Positions 1 to 5,167 are shown, counted from the first letter of the stretch. The stretch is DNA of 5,167 bases from Dehalococcoidales bacterium (GCA_026416775.1 JAOAEN010000030.1:4303-9469), one strand, 5' to 3'. A program made the numbers and translations. Notes: generated by a model not told the origin, from the letters alone.

Positions 1-13
1 GCAGGGTATCCCC

Positions 14-841
14 CTAGTTCACCTCCTCCCCGCCTTCATCATCATCTTCTTCTTCATTTTCCTCGCCCACATCGCGTTCCCAGATGGGTTCGGTGAAATA
101 GTCAATGTACTCCTCCATTGCCTGAGCTGCGACCTGCTTTATCCTTTCCTTCGCCTCCACTGCCATACGGGCAAGCTCGGCAAGGTCAACCTGTATCCCG
201 AGAACGGTGGTGAGCACTTTGAGCACGGCGAGTGCTGCCATCGGGTTGGGCACGCGGCTGGCATAGACAGGGACTTCACCGAGAAGGCAGATGCCCTCTA
301 TTGCCCTCTCCTTGGCGACCCCGAGGAGAAGCCCGTTAAGCCCGGCGATCTGGAGGTTATCGGCATGCTGGAGGTTGTGCCGGGCAAGTTCTTCCGCCAC
401 CGGGCGGCTTGTTGCCACCCCCCAGACCTTGGGCATCTCGCTGTGATGGATACGTGTAATCGCTGCCGCGCACGTGTAGATGCGGTTGACCCCGAACCTT
501 TCGGCAACATCAAGGATGCAGTGGGCGAGATCGTAGCTCTTGCTCATGGGCTGGTCCTCGCCCATAAAGAGGATGAGGTCGTTTTCCCCGCTGTCATTTT
601 TCCAGTAGTAGAAGTTGTTCTGGGGAAAGGTGGGAGCCTGGATGACGTTGTCTTTGACAAGCACCCCCACGGGGTCAAAAAAGTAGGCGGGGTCGATGTA
701 GCCCAGGTCCTTGAAGGGGAGCTTTGCCCGCAGGTAGGCGGCAAGGATCATGGCAACGTTGCCGATACCCGGCCATGCCGCAAGGAGGTTGGGCGTGCGG
801 AGCTTGGGGCGGGCGGTTATCCTGATAACGCTGCTGCTCAT
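14..841 (-). CDS. PAC2 family protein (proteasome assembly chaperone 2-like, DUF75)
   Basis: This 275-residue soluble protein matches the PAC2 fold family, known from eukaryotic 20S proteasome assembly chaperones and widespread, mostly uncharacterised, in archaea and bacteria. Supporting segments are PGIGNVA (about residues 24-30), GEDQP (94-98), the glycine-rich AGLNGLLLG (166-174), and GEVPVYASRVPNPMAA (188-203), the last followed by a helical region. No signal peptide or membrane segment is visible. The C-terminus (about 255-274) is an extremely acidic Glu/Asp run, probably disordered. The ATG start at 841 is preceded by AGAGG (850-854) at normal spacing, and the stop is TAG. It diverges from the AEC transporter, and the spacer carries a clear minus-strand TATAAT. 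Family assignment is firm. The bacterial function is not known, and no proteasome gene is visible here, so a chaperone role is only an analogy. Confidence 0.88.
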   Translation of the reverse strand: MSSSVIRITARPKLRTPNLLAAWPGIGNVAMILAAYLRAKLPFKDLGYIDPAYFFDPVGVLVKDNVIQAPTFPQNNFYYWKNDSGENDLILFMGEDQPMSKSYDLAHCILDVAERFGVNRIYTCAAAITRIHHSEMPKVWGVATSRPVAEELARHNLQHADNLQIAGLNGLLLGVAKERAIEGICLLGEVPVYASRVPNPMAALAVLKVLTTVLGIQVDLAELARMAVEAKERIKQVAAQAMEEYIDYFTEPIWERDVGEENEEEDDDEGGEEVN

Positions 842-849
842 GGCACAAA

Positions 850-854
850 CCTCT
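850..854 (-). promoter_or_regulatory. Ribosome binding site of the PAC2 gene
   Basis: Reading the minus strand, AGAGG lies 8 nt before the ATG at 841. It supports that start. No better upstream start exists before the promoter. Confidence 0.6.
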
Positions 855-868
855 ACGGCTCTACAGCT

Positions 869-874
869 ATTATA
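869..874 (-). promoter_or_regulatory. -10 element of the PAC2 gene promoter
   Basis: The minus strand reads a perfect TATAAT here. Transcription would begin near 862 and leave a leader of about 20 nt that contains the AGAGG ribosome binding site. The -35 region (about 892-897, TATACC) is a poor match to TTGACA, so the promoter may be weak or activator-dependent. It lies within an inverted repeat shared with the opposing promoter. Confidence 0.5.
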
Positions 875-890
875 CCTCTAAACCCGCGCG

Positions 891-899
891 TGGTATAGT
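891..899 (+). promoter_or_regulatory. Extended -10 promoter of the AEC transporter gene
   Basis: TGG followed by TATAGT gives an extended -10 element (TGn plus a 5/6 match to TATAAT). The sequence about 17 bp upstream is not a recognisable -35, which extended -10 promoters tolerate. Transcription would start near 906, about 39 nt before the TTG start. Confidence 0.45.
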
Positions 900-944
900 A
901 TTGTCTGGGAAGTCTATTGCATCGGGAAAGGATATCAAGAGGAA

Positions 945-1907
945 TTGAAGCTCTTTTTGATCACTTTTGAGGCTGTTTTTGTCCTGCTGGGCATCGGGGT
1001 GCTCGGTTTCTGGGTCATCGGGCGGCGGCGGGTGGCGGGGGCTACACTGTCCTTCCTTTCTTCGCTGGCAACCGATATCGCCCTTCCCTTTCTGGTCCTG
1101 GGCAACCTGATAAGAGACTTTTCCCCGCGGGACTTTCCCGGCTGGTGGCGGATGCCGCTGTGGTGGCTCGGCTTTAGTGTTATCTCACTCTTGCTATCGC
1201 TTGCGGCATCTTTCGCTGTCAGGAGGGAGATCCGCCCTGAATTCAGGATGAGCCTTTTTTACCAGAACGGGATCTTTTTCCCGCTGGTTATCCTGAGCGG
1301 GCTTTTCGGTCTCGACAATCAGTACTTGGTGGTGCTCTTCGTCTTCATGGCGCTGCACCCGTCGCTTGTTTTCAGCACGTACACGCTGTTCTATCAGGGA
1401 AGGATTCAGAAGGAGAAGCTGAACTGGCGACGGATAGCCAATCCGGTGCTGATAACCACGCTGATAGGCATAACCATCGGTCTGTCGGGTGTCAGCCGTC
1501 ATGTCCCCGGTTTTGTCCTCAGCATCCTGACGATGGTGGGGGCCATGGCAACACCGCTCTTCATGCTGATCCTGGGGGGAAACATCTATAATGACCTGAT
1601 GTTCCGGGAAGACGGGAAAAGAAGGTTTTATGCTGCCGACGTGGTGAAGTTCGTGGCGGTGAAGAACGTGGTGTTTCCCCTCGTTTTTCTGGGGCTGCTG
1701 GTGCTCCTTCGCCCCGATAACACCACGGCGTTCATCGTTCTTCTGCAGGCGGCGGTGCCGCCGATAACCGCGATCCCGATACTTGCCGAGCGCTGCGGCG
1801 GCAACCGTGCCGTCGCCAGCCAGTTCATCGTGGGCAGCTTCGCCTTCGGCGTGGTCTCAATCCCTGCCATGATTTATGTTTTCAGCATGTTTTTCCCGGT
1901 ATTTTAG
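945..1907 (+). CDS. AEC family transporter (auxin efflux carrier-like permease)
   Basis: This 320-residue, very hydrophobic protein has the length and layout of bacterial AEC-family carriers, which have about ten membrane helices in two five-helix halves. Hydrophobic segments lie near residues 5-25, 34-56, 71-92, 107-123, 127-149, 166-183, 187-212, 233-256, 262-281 and 294-317. Family-like features are the N-G-x-x-x-P element (QNGIFFPLVI, 107-116) in the first half, ANPVLI (165-170) opening the second half, and PLFMLILGGNI (204-214). Known members move organic anions such as malate or malonate, or auxin in plants; the substrate here cannot be read. The start is uncertain. TTG at 945 has AAGAGG only 2 nt upstream, or AAAGGA at 927-932 with 12 nt spacing; an in-frame TTG at 957 is the alternative. 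The gene diverges from the PAC2 gene. Confidence 0.9.
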   Translation: MKLFLITFEAVFVLLGIGVLGFWVIGRRRVAGATLSFLSSLATDIALPFLVLGNLIRDFSPRDFPGWWRMPLWWLGFSVISLLLSLAASFAVRREIRPEFRMSLFYQNGIFFPLVILSGLFGLDNQYLVVLFVFMALHPSLVFSTYTLFYQGRIQKEKLNWRRIANPVLITTLIGITIGLSGVSRHVPGFVLSILTMVGAMATPLFMLILGGNIYNDLMFREDGKRRFYAADVVKFVAVKNVVFPLVFLGLLVLLRPDNTTAFIVLLQAAVPPITAIPILAERCGGNRAVASQFIVGSFAFGVVSIPAMIYVFSMFFPVF

Positions 1908-2173
1908 ATGGTTGCGCATTCCGCACCAGGACAGCACAGTAAACAAAGCAGAACCGGACAGAAGCCTGATTTCCCGAACTGGAAAGTGGACGGAAGCCCC
2001 ACTTACTACCCCCGAAAGCAGCCGAGAAAGGAATAGATCCCACCTACAAAGCTATTTTCAGCTACTACCCCAGTGAGCACGGCAATTACACTCTGCTTGA
2101 GTCGAAAAGATATGATAGCGGTTCCTTTTCCTTCTACAAGAACAAACCAGATGTCCGTCATGTTGCGAACTAG
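1908..2173 (+). pseudogene. Possible frameshifted remnant of an unknown small protein
   Basis: Between the transporter and the reductase there is no intact gene, but two overlapping plus-strand frames read like protein. Frame A runs from ATG 1908, immediately after the transporter stop, to TAG at 2034-2036 and includes PNWKVDGSPTYYPRKQ. Frame B is open from 1970 to TAG at 2171-2173 and includes DPTYKAIFSYYPSEHGNY. A single -1 shift near the AAAG at 2027-2030 would join them into about 88 residues rich in Tyr, Lys and Ser. The final TAG shares a CTAG with the stop of the convergent reductase, as in tightly packed real gene pairs. Against it, ATG 1908 has no Shine-Dalgarno, frame B has no ATG, and I recognise no family. 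It may be a degraded gene, a sequencing indel or chance. Confidence 0.3.
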
Positions 2174-3165
2174 TGGCGCGTCGGTAGCATTCCCTCGGCA
2201 CGAAACCACTCGACCTGGTCGCGGATAGAGTCCTGCCAGGGCCTGGAGGTGAAGCCAAGCTCATCGCGCGCCCGCGCCGAGCTTATCTGGGAGTTGCTCC
2301 GCAGCACATCGATGGAGTAGGCGGTAAATACGGGCCTTCTTCGTATCAAGCGGTAGTACACGCTTGCCAGCACCCCGGCAGCCCGGGCGATAGCCGACGG
2401 TATCTCATAGGTTGGAGCGGGGTACCCGATGAGCCGCTCAAGTTCCCGCATCAGTTCCTGTACCTGAACCTGTGAGCCCGAGAAAATATAGTGGCGACCG
2501 GACTGCCCTTTTTCAGCAGCCAGGATAAGACCGCGCGCTACATCGCGCACGTCCACGAAGTCATAGGCACCCCTTACGTAGGACTTCAGGTGCCCGCTGG
2601 CGAAATCGAGTATCAGCTGTCCGATATTAGACACTCCGTAGTCCCACGGGCCGATGACTCCTGTGGGGCAGCAGATGACCGCATCAAGCCCCCCTCTGCG
2701 GACCTCATCGAGCAGGAGAAGCGTGGCGCGGGCCTTGCTGCGCGCGTAGTCACCAAGGACACGGACGGGGTCAAAGGCTTGAGACTCATCAATTATCGTG
2801 CCGCGAGGCGGCTCGGCAATGGCGTGGATTGAGCTCGTGTAGACAAGCCTGTGCACCCCGCACCTGCGACAGGCGGCAGCCACATTACGCGTGCCGCCCA
2901 CATTCACCCGTTCCAGGACCTTCTCCATGCCGGGCATGATGGTAACGATCCCGGCAAGGTGAAAGACGGTGTCCGCGCCGGCGAATGCCGCTTCAAGGCT
3001 CTTCAGACCGGTAACATCACCACGGACAACCTCAACCTCAAGCCCAGCCAGAGGACGGCAGTCGTCATCCGGCAGGACGAAAGCCCGCACCGTCTGCCCG
3101 TGACTGACCAACTCCCGGATGAGGACATTGCCGATGTGTCCCGTTGCCCCCGTGACGACGATCAT
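2170..3165 (-). CDS. NAD(P)-dependent epimerase/dehydratase, extended SDR (dihydroflavonol-reductase-like)
   Basis: This 331-residue extended short-chain dehydrogenase/reductase has the N-terminal Rossmann nucleotide-binding motif TGATGHIG (residues 5-12). It also has the GD pair at 49-50, HLAG (69-72), NVGGT (88-92), a catalytic serine in YTSS (109-112) and the Y-x-x-x-K pair Y140/K144. PTGVIGP (167-173) and DFVDVRDVARG (202-212) are typical of the substrate-side half. It resembles dihydroflavonol reductase, 3-beta-hydroxysteroid dehydrogenase and HpnA-type members, so a hydride transfer on a hydroxyl or keto group of a small substrate is expected; the substrate is unknown. A longer frame opens at 3222, but the promoter and Shine-Dalgarno between 3166 and 3216 place the start at 3165, where the Rossmann strand begins. 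It diverges from the SnoaL-like operon and ends in a CTAG shared with an opposing frame. Confidence 0.92.
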   Translation of the reverse strand: MIVVTGATGHIGNVLIRELVSHGQTVRAFVLPDDDCRPLAGLEVEVVRGDVTGLKSLEAAFAGADTVFHLAGIVTIMPGMEKVLERVNVGGTRNVAAACRRCGVHRLVYTSSIHAIAEPPRGTIIDESQAFDPVRVLGDYARSKARATLLLLDEVRRGGLDAVICCPTGVIGPWDYGVSNIGQLILDFASGHLKSYVRGAYDFVDVRDVARGLILAAEKGQSGRHYIFSGSQVQVQELMRELERLIGYPAPTYEIPSAIARAAGVLASVYYRLIRRRPVFTAYSIDVLRSNSQISSARARDELGFTSRPWQDSIRDQVEWFRAEGMLPTRH

Positions 3166-3170
3166 CTCCC

Positions 3171-3177
3171 CACCTCC
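3171..3177 (-). promoter_or_regulatory. Ribosome binding site deciding the start of the SDR gene
   Basis: The minus strand reads GGAGGTG here, with 7 nt between GGAGG and the ATG at 3165. This strong Shine-Dalgarno favours the 331-residue form over the longer frame starting at 3222. Confidence 0.75.
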
Positions 3178-3187
3178 CCTGCCCCCC

Positions 3188-3216
3188 ATTTTAGGCCTGC
3201 AGTGGCCGGTTTTCAA
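3188..3216 (-). promoter_or_regulatory. Sigma-70-type promoter of the SDR gene
   Basis: On the minus strand, TTGAAA (3211-3216, 5/6 match to TTGACA) and TAAAAT (3188-3193, 5/6 match to TATAAT) are separated by exactly 17 bp. Transcription would begin near 3181, giving a leader of about 16 nt that contains the Shine-Dalgarno. This excludes use of the upstream ATG at 3222. Confidence 0.65.
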
Positions 3217-3352
3217 TGGCAAAAGGAGGACAAAGTCCCTCTTAATTCATCTTTCACCATCACACGACCGAATTTCCTAGTCCCGCAGATGACCCGGTGT
3301 GAGGGATTGATAAAGTGAGTGAGCACAAGAAACCAAGCCGCGTAAAGCCCGC

Positions 3353-3382
3353 TTTCCATCACCGCAACTTTCGGGGTATAAT
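3353..3382 (+). promoter_or_regulatory. Promoter of the SnoaL-like operon
   Basis: A perfect TATAAT -10 (3377-3382) lies 18 bp after TTTCCA (3353-3358, 4/6 match to TTGACA). Transcription would start near 3389, about 23 nt before the first gene's ATG, and would cover all three paralogues, since no promoter or terminator is evident between them. Confidence 0.65.
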
Positions 3383-3405
3383 TCGGGAAAAACTTCGGTA
3401 AAGGA
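3370..3405 (+). repeat. Three TTCGG direct repeats at exact 12-bp spacing
   Basis: TTCGG occurs at 3370, 3382 and 3394, giving units TTCGGGGTATAA, TTCGGGAAAAAC and TTCGGTAAAGGA. They run from the -10 element to the Shine-Dalgarno of the first SnoaL-like gene. The placement suits a repressor site, but each repeat core is only 5-6 bases and could be chance. Confidence 0.35.
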
Positions 3406-3408
3406 GGT
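3401..3408 (+). promoter_or_regulatory. Ribosome binding site of SnoaL-like copy 1
   Basis: AAGGAGGT is an almost complete anti-Shine-Dalgarno match, 3 nt before the ATG at 3412. The spacing is a little short, but the site is strong and no other nearby start fits. Confidence 0.75.
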
Positions 3409-3411
3409 CTT

Positions 3412-4041
3412 ATGGCGACGCTTGAAGAACTGGAAAGAAGGATCCAGCGGCTTGAGGACATCAAGCAGATTGAAAGGCTCCAGCGCATCTACGGCTACTA
3501 CCGCGACTACGGGGAATGGGAGAAGATCGTTGACCTTTTCTCCGATAATGCCGAGTCCGTGGAAGAATGCGATTACGGGGTCTACAAGGGTAAAGAAGGC
3601 ATAAGAAGGTATTTCATCGAACTCATGAAGGGCGGCAAGGATGCCAAGCCGCGGCTGGGCTACATGTCCATCGGCATGCAGCTTCAGGGGGTGGTCACTA
3701 TTGAACCGGACGGCAAAAATGCCAAGGGGCGCTGGCAGGGCTTCTTCATTGAGGCAAGACCGATCCTGAGCCTGCATGAAGGAGAGCTCAGACAGCTCTG
3801 GGCACACGGTATCTATGAGAACGAATACGTGAAGGAAAACGGCAAGTGGTACTTCAAGAAGCTCTTTTTCTTCCTGAACTTCCGTACACCCTACGAGGAC
3901 GGCTGGTTGAAGACCCCGGTGGTCGGACATCACGGGCCAAGCCGTGAGGTGCCGCCGGATGCCCCGCCGACGAACTGGCACCCGTACCCTTCGGGCTATC
4001 ATCTCCCCGTCCACTTCAAGCACCCCATCACCGGCAGGTAG
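3412..4041 (+). CDS. SnoaL-like / NTF2-fold protein, array copy 1
   Basis: This 209-residue protein belongs to the SnoaL-like part of the NTF2 superfamily, whose cone-shaped alpha+beta barrels serve as cyclases, dehydratases, isomerases or non-catalytic binding proteins. Visible features are an N-terminal charged helix (LEELERRIQRLED, 4-16), then LQRIYGYYRD (23-32) and the D-x-F entry to the barrel (DLFSDNAESV, 41-50). These are followed by YKGKEGIRR (58-66), the strand pair around PDGKNAKGRW (99-108), KENGKWYFKK (141-150), and a Pro/His-rich tail (182-209: DAPPT, HPYP, FKHPITG). No signal peptide is seen. It differs from its neighbours in having Tyr55 and Phe152 where copies 2 and 3 have histidine, so its chemistry or ligand may differ. 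It leads the operon, with copy 2 starting 9 nt after its stop. The family is secure; the specific function is unknown. Confidence 0.88.
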   Translation: MATLEELERRIQRLEDIKQIERLQRIYGYYRDYGEWEKIVDLFSDNAESVEECDYGVYKGKEGIRRYFIELMKGGKDAKPRLGYMSIGMQLQGVVTIEPDGKNAKGRWQGFFIEARPILSLHEGELRQLWAHGIYENEYVKENGKWYFKKLFFFLNFRTPYEDGWLKTPVVGHHGPSREVPPDAPPTNWHPYPSGYHLPVHFKHPITGR

Positions 4042-4050
4042 AGGCAGGAC

Positions 4051-4647
4051 ATGGACCTGAAAGAACTGGAAAGAAGAGTCCAGCTCATGGAGGACATCCA
4101 GGAGATCGAAAACCTCCAGCGCATGTACGGCTACTACTTTGACAACGGCATGTATCAGGAGGTGATCGATCTCTTCTCAGAAAACACGGAATCGGTGGAG
4201 ATCACCGACCACGGCGTTTTCTACGGTAAAGATGGGGTGAAGCGGATGTATGCCGGCATGGTCGGCATGAAGCGCCCCGGCTGGATTTTCTTTGAAATCA
4301 TGCAGGTGCAGGGCGTCATCGAAATATCCCCGGACGGCAGGACTGCCCGCGGGCGCTGGTACACGCCATCCTTCGAGTGCCGTCCCTTCGGGGGCACGCA
4401 GAAGCAGACCTGGCAGTTCGGTGTCTACGATAACGAGTACATCAAGGAAAACGGCAAATGGTACTTCAAGAAGCTCCACTGGAACCTCATCTACTGGACC
4501 TCATTTGAGAGCGGTTTCCTCAGGGTGCCCAAGCTCGCCGATACCCCCTTCCCTCATGCCGATGCGCCGCCGACCGCCTATCACCCCTACCCCTACCACG
4601 TCGGCAATGTCCCCTACCCCTTCAAACACCCGGTCACAGGAGAATAA
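4051..4647 (+). CDS. SnoaL-like / NTF2-fold protein, array copy 2
   Basis: This 198-residue paralogue of the preceding gene has the same layout: helix MDLKELERRVQLMED (1-15), YGYYFD (26-31), DLFSENTESVE (40-50), DHGVFYGKDG (53-62), PDGRTARGRW (94-103), KENGKWYFKKLHWN (132-145) and the tail DAPPT-x-x-HPYP (171-181) with PFKHPVTG (190-197). His54 and His143 are candidate active-site residues by analogy with scytalone-dehydratase-like members of the superfamily; Tyr26/28/29 and Asp31 could line the same pocket. The ATG start has GAGG (4041-4044) 6 nt upstream, overlapping the previous stop codon, which suggests translational coupling. The short gap and lack of an intervening promoter make it part of one operon. 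NTF2-like proteins commonly form dimers or trimers, so mixed assembly with copies 1 and 3 is possible (inference). Confidence 0.88.
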   Translation: MDLKELERRVQLMEDIQEIENLQRMYGYYFDNGMYQEVIDLFSENTESVEITDHGVFYGKDGVKRMYAGMVGMKRPGWIFFEIMQVQGVIEISPDGRTARGRWYTPSFECRPFGGTQKQTWQFGVYDNEYIKENGKWYFKKLHWNLIYWTSFESGFLRVPKLADTPFPHADAPPTAYHPYPYHVGNVPYPFKHPVTGE

Positions 4648-4650
4648 CGG

Positions 4651-4659
4651 AGAGGTGAT
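4651..4659 (+). promoter_or_regulatory. Ribosome binding site deciding the start of SnoaL-like copy 3
   Basis: AGAGGTGAT precedes two in-frame ATG codons at 4658 and 4664. The site overlaps the first ATG and is well spaced for the second. The second also aligns with the MDL start of copy 2, so 4664 is preferred. Confidence 0.6.
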
Positions 4660-4663
4660 GAAA

Positions 4664-5167
4664 ATGGACCTGGAAGAACTGGAGAAAAGAGTGCAGCTCA
4701 TGGAGGATATTCAGGAAATAGAGAACCTCCAGCGCATCTACGGTTATTACTTTGACAACAACATGTGGGCGGAAATCGTCGACCTTTTCTCCGATAACGC
4801 CGAGTCCGTGGAAATCGTTGACCACGGCGTTTTCTACGGTAAAGAGGGCGTGCGCCGCATCTACTGGCAGATGTTCGGCAATTCGGGAAAGCCCCGCCAG
4901 TATCCCCCCTGGGTGCAGTTTATCGTCATGCAGATCGGTGGCGTCGTGGACATCTCCCCCGACGGCAGAACCGCCTGGGGCAGGTGGCAGACCTGGCTCT
5001 GCGAGGCAAAGCCGTACGGGGCATTTCCCCGCGCCGAGTGGCTGCATGGCTACTACGAGAACAAGTACGTCAAGGAAAACGGCAGGTGGCTTTTCAGCAA
5101 GCTACACTGGAACAACACCTTCTGCTCGCCGGTAGAGGACGGCTGGCTGAAACTGCCCCTCATGGGC
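4664..5167 (+). CDS. SnoaL-like / NTF2-fold protein, array copy 3 (partial, cut by window end)
   Basis: The reading frame stays open for 168 codons to the window edge. It encodes a third paralogue: helix MDLEELEKRVQLMED (1-15), YGYYFD (26-31), DLFSDNAESVE (40-50), DHGVFYGKEG (53-62), PDGRTAWGRW (99-108), KENGRWLFSKLHWN (137-150) and EDGWLKLP (158-165). His54 and His148 match the histidines of copy 2. The Pro/His-rich tail seen in copies 1 and 2 would lie beyond the window, so its presence cannot be judged. It begins 16 nt after the stop of copy 2. The start could also be the ATG at 4658, adding Met-Lys. Its sequence is closest to copy 2 in the N-terminal helix and the DHG segment, but closest to copy 1 in the DLFSDNAESVE segment and near EDGWLK, a mosaic pattern. 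Function is as uncertain as for the others. Confidence 0.85.
   Translation, partial: MDLEELEKRVQLMEDIQEIENLQRIYGYYFDNNMWAEIVDLFSDNAESVEIVDHGVFYGKEGVRRIYWQMFGNSGKPRQYPPWVQFIVMQIGGVVDISPDGRTAWGRWQTWLCEAKPYGAFPRAEWLHGYYENKYVKENGRWLFSKLHWNNTFCSPVEDGWLKLPLMG

Larger units (their letters stand above)
868..900. repeat. Imperfect inverted repeat spanning both divergent promoters
   Basis: TATTATACC (868-876) and GGTATAGTA (892-900) are inverted copies matching at 8 of 9 positions, separated by 15 bp. Each arm contains one of the two opposing -10 elements, and each -10 sits where the other promoter's -35 would be. It could be an operator bound by a dimeric regulator. Part of the symmetry could also arise simply from two TATAAT-like boxes facing each other. 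Confidence 0.5.

Noticed and set aside
365..898. Plus-strand open frame of 177 codons opposite the PAC2 gene
   Set aside because: It is antisense to recognisable PAC2 motifs, has no domain features, and extends into the divergent promoter region.
1910..1927. Hairpin just after the AEC stop (GG-T/GCG arm with CGC-A-CC) as a terminator
   Set aside because: The stem is short with a bulge, and no T-run follows on either strand.
3221..3230. AAAAGGAGGA as a plus-strand ribosome binding site for a small gene
   Set aside because: No ATG, GTG or TTG follows at a usable distance with an open frame.
3223..3243. Hairpin AAGGAGGAC-AAA-GTCCCTCTT upstream of the SDR promoter
   Set aside because: The stem has a two-base internal mismatch. 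Only a short TTTT follows on the minus strand and none on the plus strand, so a terminator cannot be supported.
2851..3318. Plus-strand open frame of 155 codons opposite the SDR 5' end
   Set aside because: It is antisense to a clear SDR with intact motifs, has no Shine-Dalgarno or family features, and runs through the SDR promoter.
3277..4023. Minus-strand open frame of 248 codons opposite SnoaL-like copy 1
   Set aside because: It is a shadow of a strongly supported gene. A similar antisense frame appears opposite each paralogue, as expected from shared codon bias.
3412..5167. Array read as a CRISPR or short tandem repeat locus
   Set aside because: The repetition is at whole-gene scale (about 613-639 bp period) with protein-level conservation; there are no short repeats with unique spacers.

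Overview
This is a moderately GC-rich bacterial window. It holds three complete, well-supported single-copy genes, a tandem array of three related genes whose last member runs off the right edge, and one possible broken gene. Nothing in it fixes the taxonomy. Bacterial Shine-Dalgarno and sigma-70-like signals, a bacterial PAC2-family protein and a run of SnoaL/NTF2-like genes would fit an environmental bacterium, for example a Chloroflexota (Dehalococcoidia-type) genome. That placement is a guess from gene content only.

Left part (1-1907): a PAC2-family protein is on the minus strand and an AEC-type (auxin efflux carrier family) membrane transporter is on the plus strand. They diverge from a 103-bp spacer. 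The spacer holds two face-to-face promoter -10 elements embedded in an imperfect 9-bp inverted repeat, so the two genes may be co-regulated or in competition.

Middle (1908-3165): after the transporter comes about 260 bp with no intact gene. It has two overlapping plus-strand reading frames that look protein-like and would join by a single frame change. The second ends in a TAG that shares a CTAG with the stop of the convergent gene, an extended short-chain dehydrogenase/reductase (NAD-dependent epimerase / dihydroflavonol-reductase-like). That enzyme has its own near-consensus promoter and Shine-Dalgarno, which place its true start at 3165.

Right part (3166-5167): divergent from the reductase, a promoter with a perfect TATAAT drives a tightly packed operon of three SnoaL-like (NTF2-fold) paralogues, with gaps of 9 and 16 bp. 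They share an N-terminal helix and YGYY-x-D motif, a central G-x-x-x-GK segment and a KENG-(K/R)-W motif. The two complete copies also share a proline/histidine-rich C-terminal tail. Copy 1 has lost two histidines present in copies 2 and 3, and copy 3 looks like a mosaic of the other two. The reductase and the SnoaL-like array could act on the same small hydrophobic substrate, but that is inference from neighbourhood only.
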